Both the position numbers and the translations under genes were made by a program. From positions 156,685 to 198,901 of the forward strand of contig NW_003213971.1 in NCBI RefSeq assembly GCF_000006405.1: a stretch of 42,217 nucleotides of DNA, given 5' to 3'. The DNA is from Perkinsus marinus ATCC 50983 (lineage: Eukaryota; Perkinsozoa; Perkinsida; Perkinsidae). Below are positions 10,298-21,554 of the stretch, in pieces; positions within the stretch are counted from its first letter, which is position 1, and each line of letters starts with the position of its first letter. Under the pieces are notes generated by a model. That model worked only from the letters and a program-made list of their open reading frames with translations. It was not told the origin of the DNA and did not search any database.

Positions 10298-10903
10298 GCT
10301 CCAGTGGATGGTGTCGGGAACGCTCGTCGCAAGAGCTACGTTCGCAGATAGTTGCAGCGACTTAGTGATATTTCAGTGATTTGCGTCACCGTTGAGTTCA
10401 CATGAGTATATTTCTACTTAGCGAACCGTTGAGTGACTTATTCTAGCTAACATTGTAATTCGTGGGAAATCCCCTTGCAGCTCGTTACCAATAGTAACTT
10501 ACCATTGATACCTTACCCATGATCGAGGAAAGTAGTTGCGAAACAGTAAACGACCATAGAAACAGCATACCTCAGATTTGTACCTGTACCGATCCTATGG
10601 TTAACGAACAACCTAACCACTGGAGCATTTACACCACAAAACTAAACGTGTGATTCTATTCTATACCTGTAACCGTGGTTAAGTAGATACTCAAGTACGT
10701 CTTAAGTTAAGGAGCTCCTTAAGTTGCTCCTAAACGTTGTGAAATGAGTTGAGTACTTCTTAAGTATACCTTAAGTAACTCCTTAAGTTGCTCCTATATT
10801 TAAGGCGCCTTAAATTAAGTATCCTTGTGAAACAGGCCCATTCCCTAATCGACTGGTATTGGTCTACTTTGACACCGGTGAATCTAACATGGTGAGTCAC
10901 CAA

Positions 10904-10948
10904 TTCAGTTCTACAGCTGTCACCATTGGTGACAGCTGTAGAACTGAA
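10904..10948. repeat. Perfect 22-bp palindrome with 1-nt centre
   Basis: The arms at 10904-10925 and 10927-10948 are exact reverse complements around a single T at 10926. It is the longest of the 1-nt-centre palindromes in the window. Confidence 0.95.
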
Positions 10949-12150
10949 CTCCTCCATCAACGCCGCCTCTACTCGAGAAGATCTTTCCCGGCTACGGTCA
11001 ACGACACGTCGTCTTTGTACCAACAATTTCAAGAAGCGCGCCGAAGTTCAAGAGCGTTTGGCTGACAACGACATTGACGACAACAAGTTGGCGCTATTGG
11101 AGACTGAGGAAGCTACGTTAGAAGCAGAGATCAGCGCACTCTCTGGCGCCGCTGACAATGCTTCCAGCAAGATCAATGCATTAATGCGAGAGACCTGCAA
11201 CACAGTTCATCACGCCGTGGTGAACTCGGCCACTCTATCAGCGGACGACTCCAACGACAACGCCACCGCAAATCCAACTTCTACTGAGTCAGTCTCTGGT
11301 CTAGTCAGAGCACTATTTTCGGCACTCAGTCGTCGGCCTTACGACTCAAGAACCGAACGAGCCGATATTATTCGTCTCCCTAAGCAGGGTCGAAATCTTA
11401 TCGATCCCTATCAGCTTCCAGCCCACGTCAGACGATTGGACTCCAATCATTGGAGAAATGGTTTGCCAGCAACAAGTTTGGTACTTTTGACGACTTGACT
11501 AAGGCCTCCGTTGCCGATAAGGAGATGGAAACTCAATTGGTTGAGAAGGCTATAGAAAGTCTCTCATCTCATCGTAATGTCGCCTCAGAGGCGACGCCTC
11601 TGAGGCAAACACTTTGGTTGATACCTATCGTGCTACTTGGAATCATGATGGTTCAACCAACTTAAGAACATGCTCATTGACAAGTTCGCAAAGGCCGACG
11701 ACATCCGTCGTGAACTCGACCGTAAGATATCCAAGCTCACATACAAGGGTCATTTTAATGTCGATGGGTTCATTTCTGAGTTGCGCCAGATCCACACATT
11801 GGCGTCTACCATTAGCTCCTCGCCTGAGGATAGTGGTCACTTCATGATGAAGTCTTCATCGATGACATTCTCCGGTGTCTCCCATTCAATGTCCACTCAG
11901 TGGACTCCACTGACAAGTAGTTCAAGAAAGTACTCATTGAGTACTACTCAAACGGCCAGGATATGTCGACAAAACAGCTCCTCGACTTCGAGTCCTACCA
12001 CTAAACCATGGCAGTTCAAGCTACCCCTAGATGCTCCGTCCGATCAGCACTCCATTTTTGGTATTCTCTCGGACGTGGCGCAGTCCCTCTTGGTTTCGAC
12101 TGACTTTAGAAAGGTGTCACTTGAATCTAACCGTGGCTCTTGTCGATAGG
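10926..12150 (+). mobile_element. LTR retrotransposon gag-like fossil
   Basis: Coding-like stretches rich in coiled-coil (ALLETEEATLEAEISALSG) are followed by capsid-like segments (KWFASNKFGTFDDL, RRELDRKISKLTYKG). They resemble the Gag part of an LTR element. It is old and broken, with several interruptions, and may extend to about 12.7 kb. It forms part of the insert that split the segmental duplication. No LTRs were recognised. Confidence 0.45.
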
Positions 12151-13931
12151 ACATGAGAGTCAAGATCTCCAAAGTTAGCGACTCTACTACCAACAAATTG
12201 TGGCAACAATACCAAAGCACCACCTAGTGCGATAACTTAAGCTCGTGACGAGCTTCAGTAGACGACGAGCTGCTCGTCGTCTACACAAGGAGGCCAATGA
12301 CTGGGCGCGGAAGCAGAACTTTGTCGTCATCGTCATGGGGAACATACTTCCGAGCTTTTCGAGCTTCGAGGCTCGATCTCGAATCGATTCTTTCGATTTA
12401 GGGACGCCGGTTCGATCCAAGGCTCCGGCATGTTTATGTCTTTTCTATTTCGAAACGTTGCGAACAATGGAGCCACTGAAACCCGGCACCTGCTCATGCG
12501 CGCCCCCTAAATTCCTCGCCCGTAAGATACTCAATCCGCCCCTAAATTGCTCCAGTCTCTGGCGACTGAAACTACTGTCGCAATTTGCGACAACGGGAAA
12601 GGTTTGGAACGAAGCTTGCCTCGGAGAGCTCTCAAACGAACAATATCAAGAGCGCGCTCCTAGACGATGGACATCGTTGTTCATACACGACTCGTGTAAC
12701 ACGAGTCAGGCGAGTTAGGTACATGTCTGTGGTCTGCGTGGACCTACTGGTCACAATAGCATCAGGATTTCTTCAGAAACTACGAATTTATCGTTGTTCG
12801 ATGCGGATTTTTTATAATTTCCGAAAGGGCGGGTATTATTTCCAAAAATAATTCCTTTCTTCCCTTTCCTGGGAATATTCCCGGGAATAATAGGGATAAT
12901 TCCCCACTTTGAAGGTGGTACTTTCAGCCATCCTCCAACAGGATGTCGAGGACTATGCCATGGTCCACGCCGCGTGGAAGATAATAATAACCAAGAGAGG
13001 CGCTATACGACATTCCTGTCGAATTCCCAGCACGGGTGCAATTGGCTCAGACATAACGCCTCCAGTTCCAACCTGTGCTGCAGTGTTACGGTCGCAACTC
13101 ACCAACGCAGTGCCAAAGTTCGACCGAGATAGGTCGCTAGGGATAGTGGAAAAAAGCGTAAAAAATCTCGAGATCTCGGTCCGTTGAGGTGAGTCACGCC
13201 AAGACTTCACGTGGAAGTGACGCGCTGCGGTCACGTCCAGTCGCGTGCACCCTGCGGGTTGTCGTCACGACAATGTCGTGACATGCGGAACTGTAATGAG
13301 CACATTATGACGCTGTTATTCGCTAGCTGTAATCACCTTCTCCTCGCAACCGGATAGCCATCGTCTAAATAGCAGGACGTGGTACTTCGTCGAAAGCTGC
13401 TTTCGAATCAAGAAAGACAGCAGATAGCTTACGAGTCGTAAGTAACGACCATCAGGTTGGAATGTGATCGTGACTCACGAATCGTAAGAAAAGCGATCAC
13501 AGGCCTTTTGTCTGTGAGACTTCCTGTGCGTGTTGCACACCTTAAAACTTGTGGTAGGAGGATCTGCCCGCTCCTGTTGTCCAGTCTGTTAGCTGCATTG
13601 TATCGATTGGTCGCTATACGTAATCCACATATGATCACCATATTATGATGGCCGAACCGTTCGGCCCGAACGGAGTCAATTCCATAAAGAAAATCTCGTC
13701 GAGCTGTTCGTACAATCGAGCACAATCGTACAATTTTTCAGATTTTGGCCAACACTTCGGCATATAGAGGAGCCTTTTGATCTATCTGGTAGCCTCCTAC
13801 GCTTCGTAGTTAAGCCAGAATAATTCTACACGTACGCACGCACAAAGCGAAAGTGCCTGCTGTTGCGGTATATGCTCCGCTCGCTCCGCAATTTGATACC
13901 CCCATCTGCCTTCGTGATTGAGTTGTCAGAG
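12151..13931. other. No gene recognised; palindrome-rich spacer
   Basis: No domain or convincing splice structure is visible. Perfect inverted repeats with a 1-nt centre occur at 13264-13282 (9-bp arms), 13390-13406 (8), 13428-13442 (7) and 13650-13666 (8), and others lie to the left. Confidence 0.55.
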
Positions 13932-14115
13932 TCACTAACATCGACCAGCTATAGTATGGATTGACGACCCTATCACAACCTCAAGTAGATCCGTCACTCA
14001 CTTATGCTTAGTGTCACATTACACGCATGCCCCCACTCGGGTGTGACGCGCAGGTTCACGGCTCTATCGTCATCCCACAGTCACCAGCACTTCACGGCCC
14101 GATCAGGCTCCGAGG

Positions 14116-15252
14116 ATGCTTAATTCGGCGTCTTTAGTTGGTATTCATCCCTGCTGCCCAATCATGATGCTTCGTCATTCCGCGATTGTGCACATCCTAG
14201 TCGCTACACTTATCAATTCTCCGGTTATCAAGGCTGTGCCTGTGACGGTTTCTGTTACCCCTCTTGATGCATTCATGCCGCAGGATTACCTTGACTTGTT
14301 CAAAGCGGGTGTTAAGCATGTTGTACTCGCCGAGAACTTGCTCTCAGCGGATGGTTTCATTGAATTCCCTGGCGAATGGATGACGGTGCCGCTCGCCAAG
14401 GAGATACACAACTATGCTGTTCAACACAATGCCACCGTATCCATAGGCATCGTGCCGCAGCCCTTCATGAGCAATAGCAGTAGGAGTCTACAAGATTTTG
14501 TTTCGAACGTTCAAACTACTATCAACAACTACTATGTGGACGGGCTTCTCTTTCAATTATGGCTCAAGTCGATTACACCACGCGGAAAAGAGTGGGAAGT
14601 GGTCAACAATTTGACTTCTATCACTCGTAGCAAGTTGAACTCGAGTAGAGGAAACGCGGCTACGGCTTCAATCATGTAGGGCATAAGGACGGAAGACCCT
14701 GTCTCAGACAGGGCTGTCTGTGACTGGCAATCATCTTCGTTTCAGGTTCGGTAGCGAGTCCCTATCATCAAGCCTTTGGGAAGACTTAAGAGTTTATCAG
14801 CCATGGAATTATACTGATAAATACTACAGCGTCCTGTATAGCAACTCAGTGGATTTCAAAACTCAAATAAGCATCGAATGGGCAGGCAACATCACCGAGC
14901 GGCTCGCCAACATGTCTGCGAATATCTCTGACTTGTCGCTCACTGTAAGTCTGTTATACCTCAGTGATGTATAATATAGTGGCTGGATACGGCGTGTTCT
15001 CAGATAATCCCGGAAGGACACTGGAGTAATCTCAGCGATGTTAAGTCTTATCGAGACTTGATCGATGACGGTGCGCCAGCATCAGGCGATGGATACTTCG
15101 ACGACTTCTACTACAACTCACAGAAGCAAATCAAGGAAAAGGCCCAGCTTGTGAAGACGAGACGCCTAGATGGCCTCACCATATTTTACCCTGTCCTCGA
15201 TCTGCCCGCTACTAATGCATCCTCTCTGCTGCATGCAGCCGTTTCTGGATAG
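14116..15252 (+). CDS. Secreted GH18-like (chitinase-like) protein, copy 2
   Basis: Exons 14116-14675, 14746-14944 and 14980-15252 have the same splice sites as copy 1; exon 1 is 6 nt longer and exons 2 and 3 are the same lengths (343 aa). It is two residues longer at LWLKSITPRGKEW (copy 1: LWPVTPSGKEW). The signal peptide and the DG-L-L-F-Q-L-W segment are retained, so the same loss of GH18 acidic residues applies. All introns are intact and no stop has arisen, so it looks functional. The 5' flank from 13932 is also duplicated, so the promoter probably came along. The alternative C-terminus (PFLDSSVAFRAEKLSDLDFV and on to a stop near 15340) is open here too. Confidence 0.7.
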
Positions 15253-16308
15253 CTCAGTAGCTTTCAGAGCCGAGAAGCTCTCTGATTTGGACTTTGTAGA
15301 TGACACATATTTCTACTTGGAGGAGATGAGTACGTAACCGTCAGTAAATAACGTATGTTCAACCGTTGAGTTTCAACGCAAACCGGTTGTTATCCCACAA
15401 ATTCACATCATCTTTTGTGGTCTTATCGTCTCGATTTTTTTGCTTGGGTCATCGTACGATCAAAGTCCGGTTTTTTCTTTCTATTTTGTCGACTGAGTTT
15501 CAGGGGGCCGAAGAGAGTGGGGGATACTCCTCGAATCATCTTTGGGAAAGAATATTACTTGGTGAAGGACGATTTCCTGATGGCTCGACGGAGCTAATAA
15601 AGCCCTCAGAAAGCAGATGTGCAGCACATCATGTGCTGTTTCGAGTAGTTTCACCGAGCCTGTGAATCACGATGGGGGCGGGGGGCTCTTACGCTCTTTA
15701 CCACCAGCGACGAGGGGAAAGGTGGTTCAGAGACTTCTTGACCTCAGATGGTCTCGGGTTTCCGTTCAGAACACTTCCCCTCGCCCAAACTCGGTGAACA
15801 CTCTCAATCCTCACAGTACTACTGGTACTGTACCAGGTGTTGCAAGTCGCGTCGCAGAAAGTATTGCGAAAAAGCTCCGCGGCCCACAGGTGAGTCACTT
15901 GAATTAACTCTTCTCGTGAAAGCTCAACGAGACGCAGAATCTTGCTATTGGTAGGCCCTGGCCGGGCATATACTGTAAGGTGACCGAATTTGATCAGACA
16001 TGCACAACCGAGATGTCACATCGGAGATGCTTCATCTCAGATGAATCACAGGCATCATGCGCCGTCGAGATTTGGTTGTTGTTGACCAATACCTCGGTCA
16101 CTTGCTCTCCTACGTGATGCCTTAAGCATGCTCGAGCTTATGTTGTTCATGGATTCACCTGCTGTGCGAATACGGCATAATATGCCGTATTCGCAGGGTA
16201 TATTGTAAGCATCTTGAGCGATAGCCGCAGCACAGTTGTTAACTCCATGATATTTGAGGAAAAATGATAGTTGGTATCGATTATACTCGATTATAGTTGG
16301 TATCACTA
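15253..16308. other. Spacer downstream of GH18-like copy 2
   Basis: It matches 7102-8340 in blocks. 15504-15599 (+) follows a TTTCAG acceptor and stays open (GPKRVGDTPRIIFGKEYYLV, stop); it could be a terminal exon, but the copy-1 counterpart is frame-shifted by a 14-bp palindromic insertion. A further coding-like end, VASRVAESIAKKLRGPQ with a GTGAGT donor, is at about 15836-15891. A partner exon was not found for either. Confidence 0.3.
16165..16195. repeat. Perfect 15-bp palindrome with 1-nt centre
   Basis: TGCGAATACGGCATA (16165-16179) and its exact reverse complement (16181-16195) flank a single A. The matching place in block 1 (about 8278) has one arm only. Confidence 0.95.
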
Positions 16309-17110
16309 TCATTTCCTAATGGTTAACTCCCTAGACAACGACGCTCTTGAGTTAGCACTGGGAAGACTCGACCTTGAGCCAAGTGACACTGCAGAGACAC
16401 ATCTGAGTAGAGTGAATCCGGTGGCGAGGTCCGTCATGACTAAGAAGGCCTTGTTGTCAGGATCCTTGGCAGGCGGCCAAGTCGGCACAAGATAACCATG
16501 GTCCAGATGCTTCCCGCGCGCATCGATGTCCAAGAGCCCCCTAGGTACCCTCGGTGCGCTCACCAGTTTTGCCCTTTTAGTCGGCTTCTGCTCCATGCAG
16601 TAGTCGCAACGACTTATCCAAGCTCGTACGTTCCGAGCAATGGAGGGCCACCAAGCGAGACAAGAGATGGCATCTTTAGCTTGTGGGAACGCCCGATGGC
16701 TGTCGGCCTCATGCCCGGTGAACATCAGCCATTCTCGTAGTTCCCAGTCTGGGACCACGTTAGTATTAATGATTTGCTCCAGGCCCACTACCTTCCCGAT
16801 AGGGACAACCGGGACGATAACCTCGCCATGCAAAGTGACGTCGGTTATGACCTTTACGAGACCATCTGTGAAGGTAACCAGTCCAAGGGATTTGGCTTCC
16901 TGCGACGTGCGGGTGATATCTTCACCACTGCCGAAGTGGGCATGCCACGCGCTCAGAGTGTCCCCATGGACACGAGTGTTCCCATCGGACGATTGTAACC
17001 GACGCAGCTCCCGGAGAAGCTGCCCACTGAGCAGTGCCTTTGCCAGCTTTCAATATCGCCTTGCGTTCACAGTGGGCATTCCCGAGCAGTCACAACAGTA
17101 TTGGATGTGA
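16309..17110 (-). mobile_element. LTR retrotransposon integrase fossil
   Basis: The minus strand encodes an integrase-like segment: a zinc-binding-type region (HEADSHRAFPQAKDAISCLA ... CDYCMEQKPTKRAKL) followed by the start of a catalytic core (FLVMTDLATGFTLLRCVS). It belongs to an LTR retrotransposon, probably Ty3/gypsy-type. It is a broken partial copy with a few interruptions and no recognised LTRs. It abuts the end of segmental block 2. Confidence 0.65.
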
Positions 17111-17670
17111 ATTCCGTCCACACTAGAAATCTGATATTAATTTGACCACACTGAGATCTTCTTCTGTCGTATTCATTCACTGAGGGTTATGTAGCGTAGT
17201 ACTGATGCACGTGCACTATCAACTATCCTCTTTACTTGCCCAATCTCTTTGAGCTCTCCTATTGCTTCCTATCATCAGTGTCGGACTCGCAGCGGGCACG
17301 CACGCCACTCAGAGATTCACAACAACATTATGTTTGACGATTATTCTTACAAGAAGTCTTATGCGTACATCAGTGATCTAGTGGGAAGCAAAGGAGTAGT
17401 GTCTTTATCAATGCTTCTCAACTTTGACAATTATGAATTTGCAATCTCGTTAATATTGCATGAGTATATACCGATCCATATTCATTCCTATATCCACCAG
17501 AACAACAACACTCATTAATGCAGACCAATGATAACAAGTGCAGTCAATCTATAATACTACTAGTAGTGGTGGTAGCAGGAACACACGAAACCAATTTAGC
17601 TGAGCGACCCAAGCAAAAACAGATGAACTTAAAAGCCACTACTAGCAATAACGTATTTACAGTGCGTGCG
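17111..17670. other. Intergenic, nothing recognised
   Basis: AT-rich spacer between the integrase fossil and the kinase stop codon. It presumably contains the kinase 3' UTR. Confidence 0.6.
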
Positions 17671-20600
17671 TCAAGTTTCCTCTTCACCGAGCTGTGAGAA
17701 TATACCGCTTTCGCCTTCCTTATTGTCATCATCATCATCGTCATCTTCCGAATCGTGCTGAAAATCATGGCGTTTCACAACCCGTTTTACGTGAAGTGGC
17801 GAAAAACGCGATATTCGCGGTGGTATGCAGTAGTCGTGAAATATGTTTTTCATATCACTAGAGTGGTCAAACTCCAATACATACGCAATACAACAAAAAT
17901 AATCATCGAGAAAATCCGAAAAAATTCGGAAACGCATTTGCTTCCAGAGGCGATAAATGACTAATTCCGTAAAAAAATTATCGAAAAATTCTTCCCAAAA
18001 TTCGATTCACAATTGCTCACAAACAATTACAGCGCTTTACAACACACCAAGTAGAAATACTAAATCAATAATATTTTATTGTATTTATTTGAGTTTAACC
18101 ACCCTAGTGATATGAAGAACATATTTCACGACTACTGCATATCACCGCGGATATCGCGTACACCACTTCGCGTAAAACGGGTTATGAAACTCCATTAATA
18201 CCATAAACTTACCAAATCAAAGTCCCATGCACCACTAACCGCTCCGCTGTATCCTGTCCGCGTCTTGACAGCTCTAGGTGATCGATACCTATCATCATAC
18301 CGTAATTCGATCAACTTACCTCCAACTCACCCTGGAGGCTTCGTAGGCTCCCTCAGCTCTATCGTTGGCAATTGCCTCAGGAGCTCCACGAGGGCTTTTT
18401 GATCTGCCTGGCGGAAAAAACCTTCGTGTCGTGTTAGAAGCTGATCCACTGACGGTCTGAAGCGACGTGAGTAGTAATGGTGGTTATTGTCATCAATTTT
18501 ACAGTAGAAATTTTATGTGGAAATAAATGGAGTTTCACCACCCTAGTGATATGAAAAACACTAGTGAGGAACATATTTCACGACTACTGCATATCATCGC
18601 GAGTATCGCGTTTTTCACCGAGTTTTACGCCACTTCACGTAAAACGGGTTGTGAAACTCCAATATACAACTATATGTGTTGGTGAAAATATGAAAATTTT
18701 GGGAAATTCCTATCAGTTTCTGTGCACTTCTACTACTCGAACTCATATAATCAGCTGAGGAAACCAAACACATATTCCTACTCCAACACTGCATATATAT
18801 GTGCATCCGTGCACGCATATATCTATATCACAACTGTCCCTTATACCACGCATACACATAGTGTTGCGGTGCCGCACCAGATGTTGTATAAACTGGCGAC
18901 CACAACAGAAGTATAGTAGAGAGCCTTCTTACCACTATAGAGACTATATCGCAACGTAAAGAGTACGAGCAGTGCAACTCTGGGCATGCGTGCTAAAGGA
19001 TACTCATAACAACACTCACCGTCTGCTGGGATCTTTCTGAAGACAATCCGCCACCATTTTTATAAAACAGGAGTCCCAAGGGGTCGATTTCGTTCTCTCC
19101 AAAGTCGGTGGAGGATTTTCCAGAATATTTTTCATAACCTGAATAAAGGGAAAAAATCTTAAAATCTTCACAGTGCGCAATATACTACTACTTTCAATGG
19201 ATGCAAATTTTGGTAAGGTGCAGTGCCATTCGCCAACTCTAATGCGGTGACACCGAATGACCATATATCGGCTCTATAGTCGTATCTACGAGAAACATCG
19301 GAAAAAATACGCCAAGTCACGAGAATTTTTTTCCAGTGTAAGGGAGGGAGGGGGTATGCAGACCAGCAACAACGTGTTGCTGACAGTACGAAAAATTTTG
19401 CGAAAATTTGGTTTCTACTTCTGAACTCAGCGTAGTGAAGCGACCATATATTCGAAATATACTCGCTTTCCTCAACTGAACTTAGCAGTTTAGTCACAAA
19501 TTATGATTTAATGAAGTTTCACGACCCGTTTTACGTGAAGTGGCGTAATTTTCTGCGATTTGCGGTTTACAGTGTTTTGTGGGATTCATTTTCCACTAGT
19601 TTTTTTCATATCACCAGGGTGAAACTCCAATATTCCAACAACAACACTTACCCGTTTTTGCTCTGCTCGAGGACCTCAGGAGCCATCCAACATGGCGTTC
19701 CTACGAAAGTCTGTCGAGATCTCGAATCACGCATAGACGCAGAAACGCCAAAATCGGAAAGATATCTAAAGGTTCATGTGAGAAAGATTCAAAGTAGGCC
19801 CAAAAACGGCCTACACTTTTCCGTCCAGACTGAGGAGAATATTGCCAGCTTTCAGATCCCTGTGAATTTGCTGATTCGAATGAAAGTGTCGAAGGGCAAT
19901 GGCCGTCTCGCGCAGTATATAAGCGATGATCCCAATACTCTAACATAAGTGAATTCTGTCACGCGCCACAAAACTATTATTATTACATTTATGCTGTGAC
20001 CAGTACGTTTCTTATACTCTCTGATGACATTCTGGCAAGACCCGCCGTTTATCAGAGGCATCACCAACCACATCTTAGCATCAGATGAGGAAAAGGCGGT
20101 ATGGTACGTAATAACCTGAAGTGATATGGAAATGTTCATTTGTCAGCAACAGTATCAATGGAGTTTCACAACCCGTTTTACGTGAGGTGGCGTCGTAAAA
20201 CTCGGTGAAAAACGCGATATTCGCGGTGATATACAGTAGTCGTAAAATATGTTTTTCGTATCAGCTCTATGTTTGAGTAGGAATATACGTTCGCTTTCCT
20301 CAGCTGAGCTCAGGAGGAGTTCCCAAAGCGAACTATAGGAATTTTTATAGGGTAAAAATGTACAGAAACCAACAAGAATTTCCTCGAAATTTTCATATTA
20401 TCACCAACACATGTAGTTTACCAATTGCATTTTTCCCCACACTTCGCAGTTAAAACAGTAGCAATGATAGTTGTAAAGTTGAATATGAAAAATAAATATA
20501 ATGTCAGCTAATGGTTAACCATATAATAGTATTAAATATAAACATATGAGCTATGATTAGAATCAATTAAATATAAATATGAAAGGTACTTCTTCTTGCG

Positions 20601-21413
20601 CAGCGCCCCTTCAACAAGGCGAGTATAGCTGCAGGCCCAGTCACTGCTTTCTGAGCCTGCAGTATGAACCGGAATATAGTCGATGAGTAGGAAGGCCCAC
20701 CAGAGACCCCCAGCAGAAGAATATTTTATGTGTGAGGTGATATTACGATTAATAATATATTTATAACCACATTGAAGATATAAGACTAGAGCACACACTG
20801 TTATATAACGTTTAACACTATTATGTATAATAATGTAATATTATGTAGTTCCTAGATATCCACACACTACGTATAGTTTTTGCTTACCAGAACTAGTGAT
20901 AGATGTGATATGAATAGAAGTAAAAGATGACAACACCAAGAGTAGTATTGATAGCAGTTTTGGTAGTAGTAACAGGGATAATACAAATAGGTGTGATATT
21001 AGCTGAAATTGTGGTATTATATTCGACAGCATGCATATTAGTGGTAGTAGTAGTGTTGGATTTCTCTAGGTCTTCCCCTATTACGTTCGGATGAGTACAC
21101 ATTTTCATCACTTGTAGTTCTTTCCGAATATCATCAAAAGTAGTGCCGTCCAAACACTCCAAATCAATTACTTTAATAGCAACATATTCACCCGCATTCA
21201 CACCGGTAGCCACTTTGGCTTTATATCTGACATGAAAAATATCTTGAGGTTGACTACGGTGTCCACAGATAAAAAGATACGCCCTCCTTACACTGTAGCA
21301 AATGCGCCATAACCTATAGCACATTCGAGCTCATAGCCCTCAGTAGCAGTCGGCCAGTCGCTGCCCAACTCGGAAGAGGCGTTGCTGCCAGACGGTGTTG
21401 TTGTTCCCGTCAT
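17671..21413 (-). CDS. STE20-type protein kinase, OSR1/SPAK/Fray family
   Basis: Ten exons (high to low): 21292-21413, 21085-21226, 19987-20115, 19815-19939, 19652-19765, 19192-19285, 19020-19138, 18331-18456, 18213-18288 and 17671-17757. All are in phase and total 1134 nt (377 aa). Landmarks: glycine loop IGYGAFATV (33-41), VAIK lysine 59, HRD aspartate 159, DFG aspartate 177, T-loop [13 protein letters not shown] (T192, the position WNK kinases phosphorylate in OSR1/SPAK), and [16 protein letters not shown] and [16 protein letters not shown], then APTIS-like LPTIELREP, place it in the GCK-VI group, regulators of ion transport and cell volume. It ends soon after WDFDL in an acidic tail ([16 protein letters not shown]). 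At 377 aa versus about 530-550 for animal OSR1/SPAK it lacks the C-terminal RFxV-binding CCT domain. Introns hold many A and B repeats. A TTTCAG lies just before the ATG and could accept a spliced leader. Confidence 0.93.
17768..17876 (-). mobile_element. Repeat A copy 2
   Basis: Full-length, in kinase intron 9, with one end only about 10 bp from the last exon's 3' splice site. Confidence 0.75.
18090..18194 (+). mobile_element. Repeat A copy 3
   Basis: Same intron as copy 2 but in the opposite orientation, so the two could pair in the transcript. Confidence 0.75.
18528..18661 (+). mobile_element. Repeat A copy 4
   Basis: One of the best-preserved A copies, with both GGAGTTTCAC and GTGAAACTCC ends, in kinase intron 7. 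A B copy follows directly. Confidence 0.8.
18666..18788 (-). mobile_element. Repeat B copy 3
   Basis: Internally shortened B copy (TGTGTTGGTGAAAATATG ... TATTCCTACTCCAACAC), abutting A copy 4. Confidence 0.6.
19338..19490 (-). mobile_element. Repeat B copy 4, degenerate
   Basis: Weak similarity to B (CGTGTTGCTGACAGTACGAA, TTTCTACTTCTG, CTCGCTTTCCTCAACTGA) in kinase intron 5; an old copy. Confidence 0.4.
19512..19629 (-). mobile_element. Repeat A copy 5
   Basis: Diverged in the middle but with both termini, in kinase intron 5. Confidence 0.65.
20159..20264 (-). mobile_element. Repeat A copy 6, cut by a B copy
   Basis: It starts TGGAGTTTCACAACCC and stops at TTCGTATCAG, where a B repeat begins, so the second terminus is missing. 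Kinase intron 2. Confidence 0.7.
20270..20441 (+). mobile_element. Repeat B copy 5
   Basis: Well-preserved B copy (GAGTAGGAATATACGTTCGC to TTTTTCCCCACA), directly after truncated A copy 6 in kinase intron 2. Confidence 0.75.
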
Positions 21414-21554
21414 TGCTGCTGAAATGTAAAAGTTCAAAATTGCCAAACGATAAACTTCGCTCCGCTAAGACAATTCTCGCTCGCCCAAGTGATCGATTAT
21501 AGTATGAGCCGCTATTGCGAGCCCTCGTCTCTCAGTCGCAGCGAGGATTGAACC
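21414..21554. promoter_or_regulatory. Shared divergent promoter region, kinase / RPL11
   Basis: Only 141 bp separate the kinase ATG (minus) from the RPL11 ATG (plus), so both transcripts must start within or very near this stretch. No TATA box is obvious. The kinase side carries TTTTACATTTCAG six bases before its ATG, usable as a cis or SL trans-splice acceptor. Confidence 0.6.

Larger units (their letters stand above)
9708..10839. mobile_element. Foldback DNA transposon with CTTAAG-rich ends
   Basis: A perfect 12-bp terminal inverted repeat, GGGCCTGTTTCA, is flanked by ATT on both sides (possible 3-bp target duplication). Both subterminal regions are packed with CTTAAG and with 18-bp perfect palindromes (9833-9850 ACTTAAGGCGCCTTAAGT; 10798-10815). 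No transposase is encoded. The terminal GGGCCTGTTT resembles PIF/Harbinger-Tourist ends, but the ATT flank does not match their TWA target, so the superfamily is open. A tRNA-like piece and a 14-bp-arm hairpin lie inside. Confidence 0.75.
8875..16250 (+). repeat. Segmental duplication, block 2 (split)
   Basis: 8875-9524 and 13932-16250 match block 1. The 9525-13931 interval is foreign and holds a foldback element and a gag-like fossil. Matching stretches look about 90-95 percent identical by eye. Confidence 0.85.

Noticed and set aside
15617-15907. A 96-codon plus-strand frame downstream of GH18-like copy 2
   Set aside because: Low-information composition, much of it covers a stretch missing from the other duplicated block, and no ATG-to-stop gene structure is supported.
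16371-16390. CTTGAGCCAAG as an antisense spliced-leader match
   Set aside because: Only 11 bases agree and it lies within the integrase fossil reading frame; chance similarity is likely.
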